A stretch of 64,000 nt of DNA from Trichostrongylus colubriformis. Lineage: Eukaryota > Nematoda > Chromadorea > Rhabditida > Trichostrongylidae. The stretch covers positions 7,547,501 through 7,611,500 of the forward strand of contig OZ022256.1 in NCBI GenBank assembly GCA_963978905.1, in the 5' to 3' direction. The notes beneath the pieces were generated by a model. That model was not told the DNA's origin. It ran no database searches and saw only the letters and a list, made by a program, of their open reading frames with translations. Each line of letters starts with the position of its first letter. The stretch's first letter is position 1. Positions 36,651 through 49,560 of the stretch are shown here, piece by piece. The position numbers were made by a program, and so were the translations under genes.

Positions 36651-39600
36651 CTGTGATGTTCAGCAGATCCAGCTAGCTTCCCACCGTCAACATGACTATA
36701 CTCGGTGTAAATTGGTTTATATTCGGGGTCGGTGAAGCAGTCAGGTTTCAGTTCTGGACATGCCCTGTACTCATCATCGACAATGCACAGACCAGTCTGA
36801 AATTAAGACATAGACAAGAGAATTTTTTCGATGGAAGGATGGTTTATGATGGAAAAATGATGTTTGAACTATCATAAACAACAGAAGGAAAAGAACCTAT
36901 TTGTCTAATTTCCAAGAAAAGTCGAAGTGGCGGCATACCATAGCACAGGCGATTTCCGGTGCTGGGAACACTAACAATTCTTTTACAAAACGCACTCTAC
37001 AAAGGGCAGAGCTTCCGTTCCCTTTATGAGAATTCTTGTCCTTTCTTCCGTTATTTCCTAGTCTGTTTTGGTAAGGGCGCTTTCATAGTTTGCGCACCGA
37101 CGCCGTCACCTGCGTCGATTTGACGCTGTCACCGCCGCTAACGGCGTCAAACTCACGCAACCATTTGCCCGCCGCCGACGACGGCGTTAGTGGATAATGC
37201 GCAGCGTTTGCAAAATGCTTGACCCAATCACACTACAGTATGGTGATTGTGGCCGCTTCGAATCTTGGCGCTGTGCCAATACACGAAGCGACCACGATCA
37301 TCATATTGGCACAGCGCCAAGATTCGAAGCGGCCACAATCACCATACTGTAGTGTGATTGGGTCAAGAATTCTGCAAACGCTGCCCATTATCTATGAACG
37401 CCGTCGTCGGCGGCGGGCAAATGGTTGCGTGAGTTTGACGTGACGTCAAATCGACGCAGGTGGCGTCAAATTGATCCCGTCGCCGCCGGTGACGGCGTCG
37501 GTGCACAAAGTATGAAAGCGGCCTAATAGAGAAAAATACTGTCTATATTTACTATGATGCAGTGCGAAGCGTACTAAGAAGCCGGTTTGTGGTATTCACG
37601 GTGGAATGCGCTTTCTAAGTTTTTATGCATTGTCCAAAATCCGCGATTCAGGCAGACAGACACAATCAGGAGAAGAAGAAAGAGCGCATATCGGTTAGAC
37701 GATTACCCGATTATCAACTCTGAACATTACCTTAGATACAATACATATAATGTACCGCTGCAGGTGTCGCAGACTGCGGTGCTTCCCGAAACTCGTCCAC
37801 GACAGAGAACCACATGGAAGTCACTTGCCCCAAGTATCTACCCATTCAATTGCGTTTTCGTTTTTATTTATTCTTAATTCTTTTATTTATTCTTCTTTTA
37901 TTCTTTTATTCTTATTCTTTTCTTATCTTATTCCTTTATTTATTCTTCTACTTCACTACTACTACTTCAGAACTCCATACTTTCGTTTTCGTTAGCAACC
38001 AACATATTGCCCCTGTTGCCTTTAAAGGCATCATTAGGGGAAAGTCGGACGAAAATTAAAAGAAATAGTGCATATGGAAGTCGAGATGTCTAGTAACAGA
38101 ACAGTGGAGAAAAAACGGATGGAAATGGCCAAAAACCCGAGAAATGGGACCCCCTTTCCACCGTTGGTTTTAGGTGTGGACGACCTTCCCGTCAATACGC
38201 GGGTAATCTGATCTAGTTTTTCATTGGCATGTTGCCAAGTAAACACAAGGGAATGCTTGGAATTATGACAGCATCTATTGTTTGGAGTGAGCTTCAAGCT
38301 AAAACTGCGAAAGCGCGCCGCAAAACCTTCGATCTTGCCTCATCTCCCTGACCGCTCTCACCCCAGTCAATCGAGAACACGTCATCGGGAAGCGGGATTA
38401 ACCTGTCAAGAGGCGGAACATAAGTGCGTTTGCGGGGTTTTGCGGCGTTTCTACAGCTCAGAGGGACGCTTTTTCACCGGGATTTCGCCACAGATAGCCA
38501 TCCTAGGCCCAGAACTACTACGTGAGGGACTTCTTGTAGGGATTTTTCCATTGCTGCCTTACCCCTAATGATGTCTTTAAATGGCACTCGATCGAAGTGG
38601 TTGAACCGCTTCGATTGGGGTAATTGCGTTGCGTTGCCTCTGATATTCCTACCATCCCGAACAGGAGCCAGTTCAGTAGCCTATTTCAGCGATTATGTTA
38701 ACTCTTTTTATTCAGCTATACTCGATTCTTTTTATTCAGACTATATCTTGGAATATAACCGAATCTTAGATAAAAAGCTTTGACACATGTCAAACGTACG
38801 GCTATATTTTTATCAATTACGAAATTGCACTCGAAATCGTCATCGTCTTCTCCTAGTGGATTCAGTAGTCCTTCAGCCACCTGTAGGCAATTAGTGAATA
38901 GAATAGAATCTATAGAGCATTGGTGCTATGGAATTGGGACCTTCATCCATCCAACAAGGAAAGTGAACTCGAGCATAGTCATAAATGGAATGTACAGTTG
39001 AATCTGGAAAAGGCTAAATCAGTGATTAGTAGTGATATTACTAAAAAAAATAATAAAATGGTAAGAATAGTATCAAAAAACCAGCTGAGAAAAAAAACCA
39101 GCTGGGGAAAAAGTCATCACAAGGGGGTTATCGAAAAACTCACTGATCGCATTGCATTGCTTCCTGGCCTACACTCAATTTTTAGAGCAGTAAGCTCTAT
39201 CATTGAGTGTAGGACAGGGCGCACGAATGGAATCACCGTTACCCGCTGCGTCGCCTACAGCGGGATCGACAAGCACTCTTCGCTTCCGTTGAGACTTAGG
39301 CGAGCGTGAAGGAGCGTGGCTCACGTAGCGTAGGCTCAAATGGGTTTGTGTACTTAGGATTTTCCGCGTGTCCACGTATGAGCAAGACGCGACGTAGAGA
39401 TGTAGGCGATATGAATTTAGGTTTTCTTGTAACCCCTATAAGGTTGTCACAGCAAGCGGCCGTCATCGGTCTGTCGGACCAGAAATTTGCATTGAGCCGT
39501 ATCCATGAGTATGTGACAGGGTTTTCTTTTGCTGTTTGCTTCGATAGTGCAAGTTACACCACAATTTGGAAAAGGTAGAAGCTGGTGTCAAGGGATCTTC

Positions 39601-42600
39601 CCCTGAAACAGCAACCTTTAGCTATTACGAACTCACTTCGTCATAATCCTCGAGTTTGTCGCAGATCAGAAATTGTCGTGATACTAAACATATTACAAAA
39701 TAGGAGCGAACAGCAAGGAAGACGACCTGAATACAATGCCTCTGCTTAGAACAACCCATATGCTTCTACTAGCCCGAATCATCTTCCTTTGTGAGTCAAC
39801 TCACTGCTGCATAATTTGATTACATTGCACGATGATTATTATTTTACCTGGGGATAGCTAATTGGGATGGGAACCCAATCAAAATTACACAGAAGAGCCA
39901 TATTGGTACGAAAAGTCTGAATCTCCTGAAATTGAAAAATTGCATGCAAATATCTATTTTTTGTTTCATGATTGATCTATTGTGATGATTGCGGTTACAA
40001 TACTTTTGAAGAATCTCACGTTTTGTACACAAATCCTTGCCCAAGGTGTTTCGAAATAGTTTTTCTCCAATGCCTTGAATGAGATGCCTAGAGCCCAGTA
40101 AAGAGGTGTCCAGTATCTATTGTACGCTAGGCTGATCTTACTGAGCTCTCTTAGCTCGGCCTTGGTCATAAATCCTAAAATTGGCGAATTTTTAGCGGTA
40201 ACGTTCGTGTTTATTGTGTATTTCACTACTCGTCTTCTCCTTAATTTGCTATCCCAGCTCTCGCTCCGAGCGGATTTCGGTCAAACCTTTACACCAAAAA
40301 TTAGATCTTAAGTTTCCAAAAATTATTCTACCATTGATATCTTCTTATGTTGCATACTGATTGTGAGATACCCTCAAAATTTTAAAAGATTTAAGAGGTT
40401 AAGAAGCGATTTTCGAATTTAAAGAAAAATAAACCAAAATCTGAAATGAGAACAGAGGGTTTTCGTTGATGTTGCCACTCACCCGTTTCCACAAGTGATT
40501 CCATGGTTGGGAATCGTCTTCGTACTCGCAGAGATATATCACGAAAAACAAGGATCTGTTGAGTTTGCATTTATTATAAAAATTTTTACCATTTATTATA
40601 TTAGCTATCATTTCATTATTGCGTATGACTCTGCAGAAAAGAAGCTATAAGCACCTGTGTCAGCACAGTGTAGCGAATAATAGTACGTCGCATCATCCTG
40701 TTTTCTTTTCCATCACCTTCCAACAGCTGCGTCAAGGTTAGAGCCAAACTAAAGCATTTTCGGCACTTGCCTTTTTCAGCACAATGCTCTTCGAAAGTAT
40801 CATTTAATTTTCAGGTCAATGTAGAGGAGGTGCGGTGACTTTATATGGTGACGAAACATTGTGTATTGCTTTCCACCACGTCTATTGCGCCTAAGGCCGC
40901 GCTAATACTCAGCACCGGCACGGCGTGGCTGCGTTCACACGTAGCGAGGCAGAGTGGCACGAGGGAGGTGCAGAGGCGACGCAGGCAATGAGGAAGGGTG
41001 TCGTGGGCGGAGACGCAGAGACACGCAGTCACGCACCGCCGCCGGCACAGGTGAGTATAAACGCGGCTTAATACCACGCAGGGTTGCGTCGTTTCTACGA
41101 AGACAGAATAACAATGGAATTTTTTTCCATGTGGATGAAGGTGACTTGATCGTGGAGCTTTCGGTTCTGGTCTGCTTGAGGTAAGAAAGCGCAAAGTGAA
41201 TGAAATTTTCCAGGTAGGAAAGGTGGTCTATTAGACGAAAATGGATCCACCTGCGCGGGAAATGATGCGAGAGTTGACCCCCTCATCATGAGAGTGGAGT
41301 GCACACCGTCTCCCACAACACCAAATCCGCCTTATTAGGTTGCAAGGATTTTCCCATATTAGGTTGCGGAGGATTTCCCCAGGGCAAGTGGAGTAGAGGT
41401 ATCATGTCCGATCCACCAGGTTAGGAAATAGACTTTGTTTGTAGACCTTCTCCTTGAGACAACACATAGCACCTCACGATTGAATAGAGTTTATCAGACG
41501 ACTATACACTGTTTTGTGTGAAAGCGAACATAACGATGGTTCCCGCGCTCCTCGTAGACTCAACCGTTCAGTGTTGGAGGGCGACCAATCAGGGCGCAGT
41601 TCCATACCGACTATGCTAAAAGGCAGGAAAAGTCTCGAGTAACGGCACCTCCCCCGGTACTCCTTTTCTAGGCTCAGGCAACAATACTCGTTTTCATTCC
41701 TGCGCAAACTATTTGAAGAAAAATGAATAGGTAGCGGAAGAATGTGCTGGTCATGGTCGAACCTTTCAACCTAATTGTTTTGGTGAAACGCGATACACGA
41801 GCCATTGCGTCATGAAGCGCACTGCTACACTTCCTCTACATTGACCCACATACTTACAAGTCAGGTACATACACAGGGAGGTTAGGTATTACATATAGGC
41901 CCCACTGGGCTAGTAGTAAATATCAAAAAGTATTATCGTTATCCTTACTTCTCTATCCAACCCATATTGTCAAATGTATCCCGCCATCGATTGATGATCA
42001 TAGAAACGAAGAAACCCAGCATAAATGTCAATGGAATGAATGCAAGACGTTCATTACAGATGTGGACTATTTCTTCGAAATTTCTAAAAGAATAAAAATC
42101 ATTTAAAGTTTGCATTACCTGTATATGTATAGTGGCCTGTGTATTCTGCAGTGAAGGATGAAGTGCAGGAAAGCAGATGTCCTTGAGCGATGCACGAAAC
42201 AATGAAAACTTTTCGTTATCGAGTGAAATGAGGCTCTCAGCTCGCGTACATACTTAGTGACGGCAAGGCGTAAATGTGTTCACAGGCAGCGGAGCAAAGT
42301 GGCATGGGGAAGTGCAGTGACGACACAGGCAACGTGGCAGGGTGTCGCGGAATGCGGATTTTCCCCAGATTTCCAAGTAGATAGCTTTGTTTACATTTTT
42401 TGGTAGATTTCATTCTAACAAATGCATGAGAAAGCCTAGTTCTCAAAACATAGATTTACTGGAGAAAGTTATTTTTACAGGGAAAGATTCAATGGTCTCA
42501 ATAGTCACGTAATCGCGCTGTATATAAGCTTCACAATACCATCTCTGGGGAACCGAGCTGAGGTGAGCTGAGCCGAAATTTCCTGGCGGGATTCAATTAT

Positions 42601-43938
42601 TCCTACTTCGATCGACCTTCCGGCCTCTTATCAATACCCGTGATCGTCTTCACCGCTTTGGTCACACCGCACTCTCCTCGCTTCAGCATTCTCGCCTTAG
42701 ATCAGTGAGCCGATAAGCTCTGCAGCCCCTCGCCGAGTGCCTCCTTCCTGAGTTTACTCAGTTCCTTCTGTATTCTCATTCAGGCCTCATCGCCCTTCCG
42801 ACAATCCGGCAATACTAGATATAGGCGTGGACCTTCGTCTCCTCTTCACTCCCGGACTCAATACCGTGTAAACTACGCATGGAATCTGGTAAACCATTAT
42901 TTTCCTGTTTGGGTCCTACGGAACGATTATTCTGTTCAGGCGTCGCCCAATCAATAACCTGGCCCCATCAGCTTCTCGCTCCAAGTCAAAGGAACCCGGC
43001 TTCTCTGTGGGCTCCGCTGTTGGCTGCTGACGAAGCGGCGGCATCTTCGCTGGTGATCCTGATATTCGTTACTGAATAACCTGCTATATTATAGCCGCGC
43101 GGCACAATACAAAAGCGCGCAGACACCGCACAGGGTGACAGGCGAAAACGCAAGGACACGTCACCATGCCTTTCCTCCTGCCCCGCAGATGTGAACGCCC
43201 TTAAAATTGGTTGCTCAAGGGATGAATGTAATCTATATGAAGAGATTGTGTGTGAAAGTGTTTTCACTACACAGTGTCACAAGAAGTTCATACTATCACC
43301 TGTGTCACTTGTTGCTGGAGCTCTTATTCTTTAAAATCGCTGTTTTTTCATGCAAATAATTATCGCTTCCTTTCTTTGTCACACAACGACATCGATTAAT
43401 GAGTGAGGGAATCACAGCTGGTGGGCTGTATTTGGAGTTTTGGGCCCTGATGAAAAAGAAACTGGGATGACAGTACCGTTTTTTTCCTGTTGGAATGTTC
43501 CTTTAAAGTGTGCAAGTCTTCACTGAGCGAGAGACACTGGGTATGTATTGCTCGCCGTACACAGAGTGGTTACAGACTCGGCATAATTGTAGCCTGTAAG
43601 GGTTCCCTCAATAAGTAGCCCCAAATCCCTGACAACTTAAGGACCTAATTCATCCCACTTTTATTGATTTGCTACTATTCTAAAAGCGGATTCCTGCTTA
43701 CAGCAGCGGCCAACTCGCTTCCATGTCTTCACACCCACGTCTTCATAGTTCCTACTTACCGTTGAGCAGGAGCATTCAAAGCAAATCGATAAACTGCAAA
43801 TACGATGTAGTAACAAATAGTCCACAGGAGTAATTCGCCCAATATCGATTTCCATATTGATCCTCTCCAATGTAACAGGAGACGAAAGACCGAAAACGAT
43901 GAGACAGAAGAAACTGCGGAGTTATATGACACGGTCAT
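36651..43938 (-). CDS. Bestrophin B, anion channel paralog (conserved core)
   Basis: Exons 43938-43760, 42083-41949, 40748-40655, 40555-40483, 40174-40020, 39925-39848, 39726-39637, 39003-38941, 38880-38800, 36796-36651; all phases agree. Starts MTVSYNSAVSSVSSF. HWRGSIWK appears where A has RWRGSIWK. The neck segment IPLTFMLGF places I76, F80 and F84 exactly at human BEST1 numbering. [17 protein letters not shown] and [19 protein letters not shown] follow, and [13 protein letters not shown] places the Ca2+-clasp E300-D304 at the human positions. Exon 10 (TGLCIVDDEYRACPELKPDC) is close to the family pattern. Intron 8 is only 60 bp and its donor is weak (AAG|GTCCCA). The exon after 36651 is not identified with certainty. 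It lies between A and C on the same strand, in a tandem array. Intron 9 holds the 37072-37528 palindrome and introns 1-2 hold MITE copies. Confidence 0.94.
37072..37528. repeat. 457-bp near-perfect palindrome, long-arm member of MITE family M1
   Basis: Two ~215-bp arms meet near 37297. Outer ends are gggcgctttcatagtttgcg and tatgaaagcggcct. Inside, the arms match over long stretches (tcttggcgctgtgccaat / attggcacagcgccaaga; gtatggtgattgtggcc / ggccacaatcaccatac). It lies in intron 9 of bestrophin B. A diverged relative is at 52243-52631. Confidence 0.92.
39169..39212. repeat. Short hairpin
   Basis: cctacactcaatttttagagc and gctctatcattgagtgtagg pair around agtaa. Located in intron 7 of bestrophin B. 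Confidence 0.6.
40892..41070. repeat. MITE family M1 copy in intron 2 of bestrophin B
   Basis: Ends aaggccgcgctaatactcag and gtgagtataaacgcggctta. The interior has gcgtggctgcgttcac, as in other copies. Confidence 0.75.
42244..43203. repeat. Two degraded M1-like segments in intron 1 of bestrophin B
   Basis: 42244-42352 (acttagtgacggcaaggcg...tgttcacaggcagcg) and about 43090-43203 (tagccgcgcggc...gcagatgtgaacgcc) share the M1 interior but have eroded ends. Between them, 42353-43085 shows nothing further. Confidence 0.4.
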
Positions 43939-45426
43939 TTTACCTGTTTGCTATTGAAGATTATGAAAAGGAAGCACGTAACAAATAAACGGGCAAACTA
44001 GCGAAAAGAAAAAAACAACATGTGTGAAAAAGAAAAGAATGAGGCTCCAAAATTTCATTTCAAAGGACTAAGGACTCCACAAATAATTGCGAGGAGGATT
44101 GGAGCCTACTGGCAACCTTTCGCTCCCTAGGGTCTTTTTCAAGCTTGAAGTTAGGCAGTTTATATCATTTTATATATCGTCGCAGATATGTTTCCGACTA
44201 CCTCACTACTGTCGCGTACTCTCTCCTACCGAATTGCTGGAGTGGAGCAGAAATTGTTAACCCACCCCGATGTAACCCTCAAATAGCGTGCACTTGCTGT
44301 GACTATGGTGATATATGATATCACATTCACTCACAGGGCAAGTGACTTCAGTCATATGATTGACTGAAAAGAATCACGTAGCTCGTCTTTGCTATTTATT
44401 TCTGAGGATAATCTTTTTACTTTTAATGCCTCAGTATTTTTCTTTCCACTGTGTTTTCAATGAAAAAAAAAACAACTGAAAAAGGAAGTGGAGCCAAAAG
44501 GGAGCTATAGCTTAGCAGTGGTCCTAGACAATTGGTCAGACCGCCTCGATGGTTTCTGACTTCTTATGATATCTAAGAGAAGCAGAGTTGTATTGCTGGT
44601 TAGGTATGGCACAAATGCAGCTCACGTAATAATAAGGCACAATCGCATGAGAGTGTAGCCACACGAATATGCAGGCTCAGCAGGGTACTTATACAGTACT
44701 TATACAGTACTCTGCTGAGCTTGTTATGGGTAAATCAACGTTCATCGGATAGTGAATAACACCCAAAGAGGACAGATACACAACAAAAGCTTCCTCTTTT
44801 CTGCTTCACTACAAATCGATGGAAGTATTTGTTCAGTTGGTTTCCACTACAACGGCAGTAGCGAACGATTATCGCTTGGGAAAATATGGAAGCCATGAAA
44901 GCCATGAACTTTATTGAGTTAATGTGGAACGGAGGGGTTGGTGGAGCTTCAGCGAAAAGGAAAGCTGTATATCACTTGTCCAATTCGAGGAAACTGACTG
45001 CAGCCGAGCATAACTTCGGTATTTGTTTTGGAGAAAGAAAGCAGCAAATGCAAGAACGACTGTTGGTGATTGCAGCGTCCTATTTCCTCAGGCTGCCTCA
45101 TAAGCTGATAGCTGATATCTAATTAATATGGTTTTGAAATTGTTTTCGTTTTTTGTCTTCATATTTCTTGGTACCACTGCCAGTTATGGGAAAGTTTGTC
45201 CACGGTGCTCAATTAACCATATCATTTTGGTTCGGTTTTCATGGTAATCAACATTGCAGTGGGTTAGTGTTTCACGTCGTTTCATATCTCGACTGAGTGA
45301 TTCTCCTGAAGGATCCGCCTATGTGTTGCCGCCATGGTTGACTTCCTCCGTCAGCGAACTACCATTGTATCCCACACATGCAGCAGGTATAGTATTATAG
45401 AAGTAACTCTCCCTGACAGTGCTTAG
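43939..45426. other. 5' flank of bestrophin B and intergenic DNA
   Basis: No confident gene. A 78-residue frame at 44886-45122 (+) has protein-like composition (FGERKQQMQERLLVIAAS) but no recognised family or splice partner. A short acttatacagt tandem duplication lies at 44687-44712. Confidence 0.35.
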
Positions 45427-45855
45427 CGGAATCGTTCACGGAAAATTGAGTTTTTCTATTACTCATATGTTTATGTTGTATTTGCCTGAAATGGGCCGCA
45501 TGCAATGTTTAAGGCGAAAAATGTATATACGGCTAATATACATACAGCAAAGTAAAGTCTTCGGGTGGGGGGGCCTCCGAGCAAGTGCCCACTCCGTCGT
45601 CCGCCGCGGTCGGAGACGCATTGTACGAACAGAAAGTTACGTAAACTGTCCCACTCCCTGTTCCCTACCGCGGTAGACGACAGGACAGGGCCCTTACTCG
45701 GAGGCTCCGCTCTTTAGCCGAGAATTTGGGAAACTGTATCTGAGCCGAATTCTCACTTTTTTCGCGTGAAACTTTGCATTCGCCCCGTCATAACGCAAAT
45801 GCAACATAAGTACATGGGTTAGAAGTAATTCATTTACCGTGAACGATTTCTTTAA
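45427..45855. repeat. Long-TIR MITE, family R1, copy 2
   Basis: Ends gaatcgttcacggaaaattg and taccgtgaacgatttcttta. Internal cgtcgtccgccgcggtcgga and its inverted partner ccgcggtagacgacagg are present. Confidence 0.85.
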
Positions 45856-46790
45856 CCCTTCCTGCCCTGGAATTACCACCATCGAATTCTGGAGCCTGCA
45901 TTGGCGGCGCACCAGCGCATTTCTGCTATTCATGCCCCGCTTTATTTGTGTTGCAGATAGCGAAAGCTTTTTCACGGGAAATTCTTCAGTTCTGAAAAGC
46001 TTATGTAGAATTTGCAGGCGTTGAATGATTTCAAGGTAAGTTCTGCTGAACCAACAGGCAGCAAGGATCCTTCTCTTAAGAGCACTATTGGTTTTTTTTA
46101 GAAGAGTATGACAAGCAAGATCATCCCCAGATATCAATTTAGAGTACGAGAAGTGTGAACCAGAGGAGTTAAAGGAGAACTTTATAATGACAAGTGGCAC
46201 CGCACCCACTCACATGATCTGGGAATGGAATCTCCAGCTGATGCTCGCCCGGGCCAACCGAGTCTTCCAGTTTCAAAAAAATATTTGGACTGGTGTGGGA
46301 GGACAAGAGCTCTCCCACATCGAATGGCCACCACAAGTTAGTGTAAAGGTATAATCGCATCAAAATGCTTTTACATTTCTTAGTGAAAAAGGATTGCACT
46401 GCTGCCTAAGGAGGGTTACCCAGGCGATTTGCTGCCCACATTTTTTTAAAGGACTTCTTAATGATTTTTTCTGAAAATGATTTTTTCTGAAAGTTTCTTA
46501 ACCTGTTCATGAGCTTTTTGATCTATTCATAGCTAAAAAAAGGCCCGCTGGGTCTATGCGACAGGTAGCCTTGACATTTCAATAGACGACTGCATAGCTA
46601 CGTAATAAAACCCCGTTTAATGAAAATTACACAATTTCGTAGTGTCGTTTCGAACATCGCCTTTTTACAGCGTGACCCGCAGCAAGCAGCTTCACAACAG
46701 GATTGTTGTGGGGCCAAATAAAGCAGAAGCTTGAACATAACACGATGGATGAAGAGACGCCTGAAAGGTCAAACGAGAAGTGTTTTCGGG

Positions 46791-46797
46791 TATATAA
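46791..46797 (+). promoter_or_regulatory. TATA box of the collagen gene
   Basis: tatataa, 38 bp before the collagen ATG, leaves room for only a very short 5' UTR, as is common for cuticle collagens. Confidence 0.65.
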
Positions 46798-46834
46798 GGG
46801 AATAATGAAGTGGTAGGATAGCGGTTTCGTCACG

Positions 46835-47920
46835 ATGGAATTCCAGCACCGTATCAAGGCTTATCGCTTCGTTGCTTACTCCACGGTGGCTTTCTCGGCT
46901 GTGGCTGTCCTATCAGTCTGCATCACGCTGCCGATACTTACCAGTTATGTCCATCTTGTGAAGACTTCCATGCACAAGGAGCTCAATTCCTGCACAGCAT
47001 CTTCAAAGGACATTTGGAACGAGGTGCGACAGCTCAGGAACAGCCCAGCCGCAAACAGGACCGCTCGACAAGTTCTATACGGAGAGGCTGGCGTTCAAGT
47101 ACCTGCCAGTACTAAAACTCATGAAGGATATGTCGCTGGTGGCGAAGCAAGTGGCTATGCAGCGGGTGGCGCTGCAGCAAGTGGCAGCGCACCGGCTCCC
47201 CCGCCAAGTACTAATAGCCGCTGTAACGCGTGCTGTCTTCCAGGAGCCGCTGGACCCCCAGGAACCCCTGGTCGACCTGGTCGTCCAGGAAAACCCGGAG
47301 CACCAGGACTTCCAGGAAACCCTGGACGCCCACCACAACAGCCATGCGATCCTGTCACTCCTCCTCCATGCAAGCCGTGCCCACAAGGTCCTGCTGGTCC
47401 TCCAGGACCTAAGGGACCATCAGGAGATGCTGGACCCGATGGTAAGCCTGGAGCTCCAGGAAATGCTGCTCAGCCAGGACCTCCTGGACCTAAAGGATTA
47501 CCCGGACCTAGTGGAAACCCTGGGCATCCTGGTGCCCCAGGACAAGCTGGAGCTCCTGCTATCTCTACTCCTCTCGTTCCTGGGGAACCCGGACCAGCCG
47601 GAAGCCCCGGACCTCAAGGACCACCTGGACCCAACGGACAACCTGGGTATCCCGGTGTTACTGGTATGTTTAACATCAACGCATTTTATTTTTTCGTCTT
47701 CTAATGGCTAATCTTCTGCTACTGTAAAGTTATTGATCTTTCAGGCCCACCAGGACCCAAAGGAAACAGAGGACCTGACGGACAGCCTGGCTCCGATGGA
47801 AATCCGGGTGCTCCCGGAGAATCTGGAACACCTGGAGTTGCTGGAGAGGCTGGCATATGCCCCAAATACTGTGCCCTTGACGGCGGAATTTTCTTCGCTG
47901 ATGGAACCCTCCGCCGATGA
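46835..47920 (+). CDS. Cuticle collagen (Col_cuticle_N plus Gly-X-Y)
   Basis: Exon 1 is 46835-47663 and exon 2 is 47745-47920; an 81-bp intron splits a Gly codon. 334 residues. The N-terminal Col_cuticle_N domain includes a signal-anchor-like segment ([20 protein letters not shown], about residues 16-35). RTAR near residue 75 is a candidate furin-type cleavage site. An Ala/Gly-rich linker precedes CNACC, where the triple-helical region begins. The Gly-X-Y tract is interrupted by [14 protein letters not shown] and by a short AISTPLVP break, and ends at [20 protein letters not shown]. The paired Cys groups would form interchain disulfides and the protein would be secreted by hypodermis into the cuticle. 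It lies opposite in strand to the flanking bestrophins. Members of this family are numerous, so I give no symbol. Confidence 0.95.
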
Positions 47921-47957
47921 AGGCAAAATTCTTCGCACAAACGACATTTTTCCACGC

Positions 47958-47963
47958 AATAAA
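47958..47963 (+). terminator. Poly(A) signal of the collagen gene
   Basis: AATAAA lies 38 bp after the TGA stop. Confidence 0.65.
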
Positions 47964-48859
47964 CGGTCTTTACTCAAAATCTGATCTAATGACGTTGCGT
48001 TTCTTACACGACGGTTGCCTTTGGGCCAATTCAAGGATTCTGTACGGCGTCCTTAAAACGCGGCCACCGTTGGCCCCCCTTCATCGACTAATGATCTTTA
48101 TCGTTTTCCCTTCGATCGCCAGCGCCGTATTAAATCAGAGGAGATTAGGCATGACGGGATAGGATTCTTCACTTTGAAGGCCGGAGGAGTTGGGGATCAC
48201 CTGCAGCTACATCTTTATATTTTCATTTTTATGGATTGTGTAGTGAACGGTTGTTGGTTGTCCCACCCACTCCCTATCAGGTTGTCGTACCTAACACATG
48301 AAATTTTATTGGAGTGTAACCTTGCATGTTAGAGGAGGCGATCGACCTTTGGAAACATTTATGCCCACAAAGCGAGAAATCAAGAGACTCGAAGGTGGCG
48401 CGTATAAAACCGGCATTTTCATGAGCCATACACGACTGCTATTGGAAATAGAGGGGCTTGTTAGCACAAGGGAACCCTTTTAACGGCTAGTAAGCACGTA
48501 GAGATGAGGGGAAGAAGACCCGTCTTACAATATGGCAATCAACACAACCTGTACGTTTCGCTTCCAAGTTAGTCTGCTCTAGTCAGTCCGTCTTTTCCCT
48601 CAGTCAACAGTGGGGAGAGGAATGAAAGTGAATCTCAGGGTTTGAGTACGCAAGGATGGATGAAGAGAGCCTCAGGATCATTTTAAAAGCGTCGTTTTAA
48701 GTCATGGCTTCATAGCGCGTATTGTAGCCTTCAAGAGCGATATGTGTCACGGTTGCAACGCCGACTTATACCTTTACGTGTGGACCTTTACAGTCTTGTT
48801 GGTACTTAGGTCTCCTGGAAGCCAAAGCCGTCCGTTTGCCGGATGCTAAGATACGGGAA

Positions 48860-49340
48860 TGCAAGGACAGGAGTTAAAAAACATGCCTTTAAAGGCACCG
48901 GAAGAGGGCAAGGAAGGAAAACGTATTTTAAAACACTGGCCTTTGAAAGTGAACATTCGAGCTCAGAAAAGATAATGTGTAGCGGTAATTTCATTAAAAA
49001 CGCTCCATTTGGGCGCTATTGCGATCTCAGCGCGCTACCTCGAACTGCACGCTTCACCTCGATTTGCAAGGTTCAGGTGGATCAACACCATTGTCGTCTG
49101 ATGTCGCGTGGAGCAAATTCGATTTCAGTCATGATTATGCTAAGCAAGTGAAACAGCACAATATCGAACAAGTGAAACAATGAAAGGGAGAATAAGTGAA
49201 AGAGTAAAAAAAAAGTGTTTATAATTCAAAAAAATCAAATGAGTTCACTCGACGACTTGGCAGGGAGGCGTGTGTGCAGCTGCGGCGAACTTACGAGCTG
49301 CATCCCAACCTAGCCATACAGAAGGCCTCCTGCTGGTTAC
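48860..49340. repeat. Dispersed repeat family D1, copy
   Basis: Order of blocks: cctttaaaggcaccgg, aaggaaggaaaacgtatttt, ctacctcgaactgcacg, tctgatgtcgcgtgga, then aagtgaaacaatgaaaggg. The same order is found at 50030-50485. Confidence 0.65.
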
Positions 49341-49439
49341 TTTGGAGGTAAATAAAATGTGCCGCTATAATATCGAAAACCGAGAAAAAGCACTAATTTT
49401 TTTGCCTCACTCTTTACAGACAACGAAGTGTTATTGTAG

Positions 49440-49560
49440 TTCACTATCTAGCTTTGCTAGTGCACAATATTACGCACATCACATAAATAGTAACGCAAAC
49501 AAGCTCAAACTATGCTGCTAGCGATTTAAAATAAATCTGTTTTGCATTCTACCGTGTGAT
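49440..49560. repeat. Dispersed repeat (family D2)
   Basis: gctagtgcacaatattacgc ... ctgttttgcattctaccgtgtga is shared, diverged, with 53750-53890 (gtgcacaatactatgcg...ccgttttgcaccctgccgtgtga) and more weakly with 21350-21490. Confidence 0.5.

Noticed and set aside
45694..46209. 171-residue minus-strand open frame
   Set aside because: Its C-terminal third is the R1 MITE arm and the rest lacks any family signature.
47121..47711. 196-residue open frame overlapping the collagen gene
   Set aside because: It is the +1/+2 shadow of the Gly-X-Y repeat, whose codon pattern keeps other frames open.
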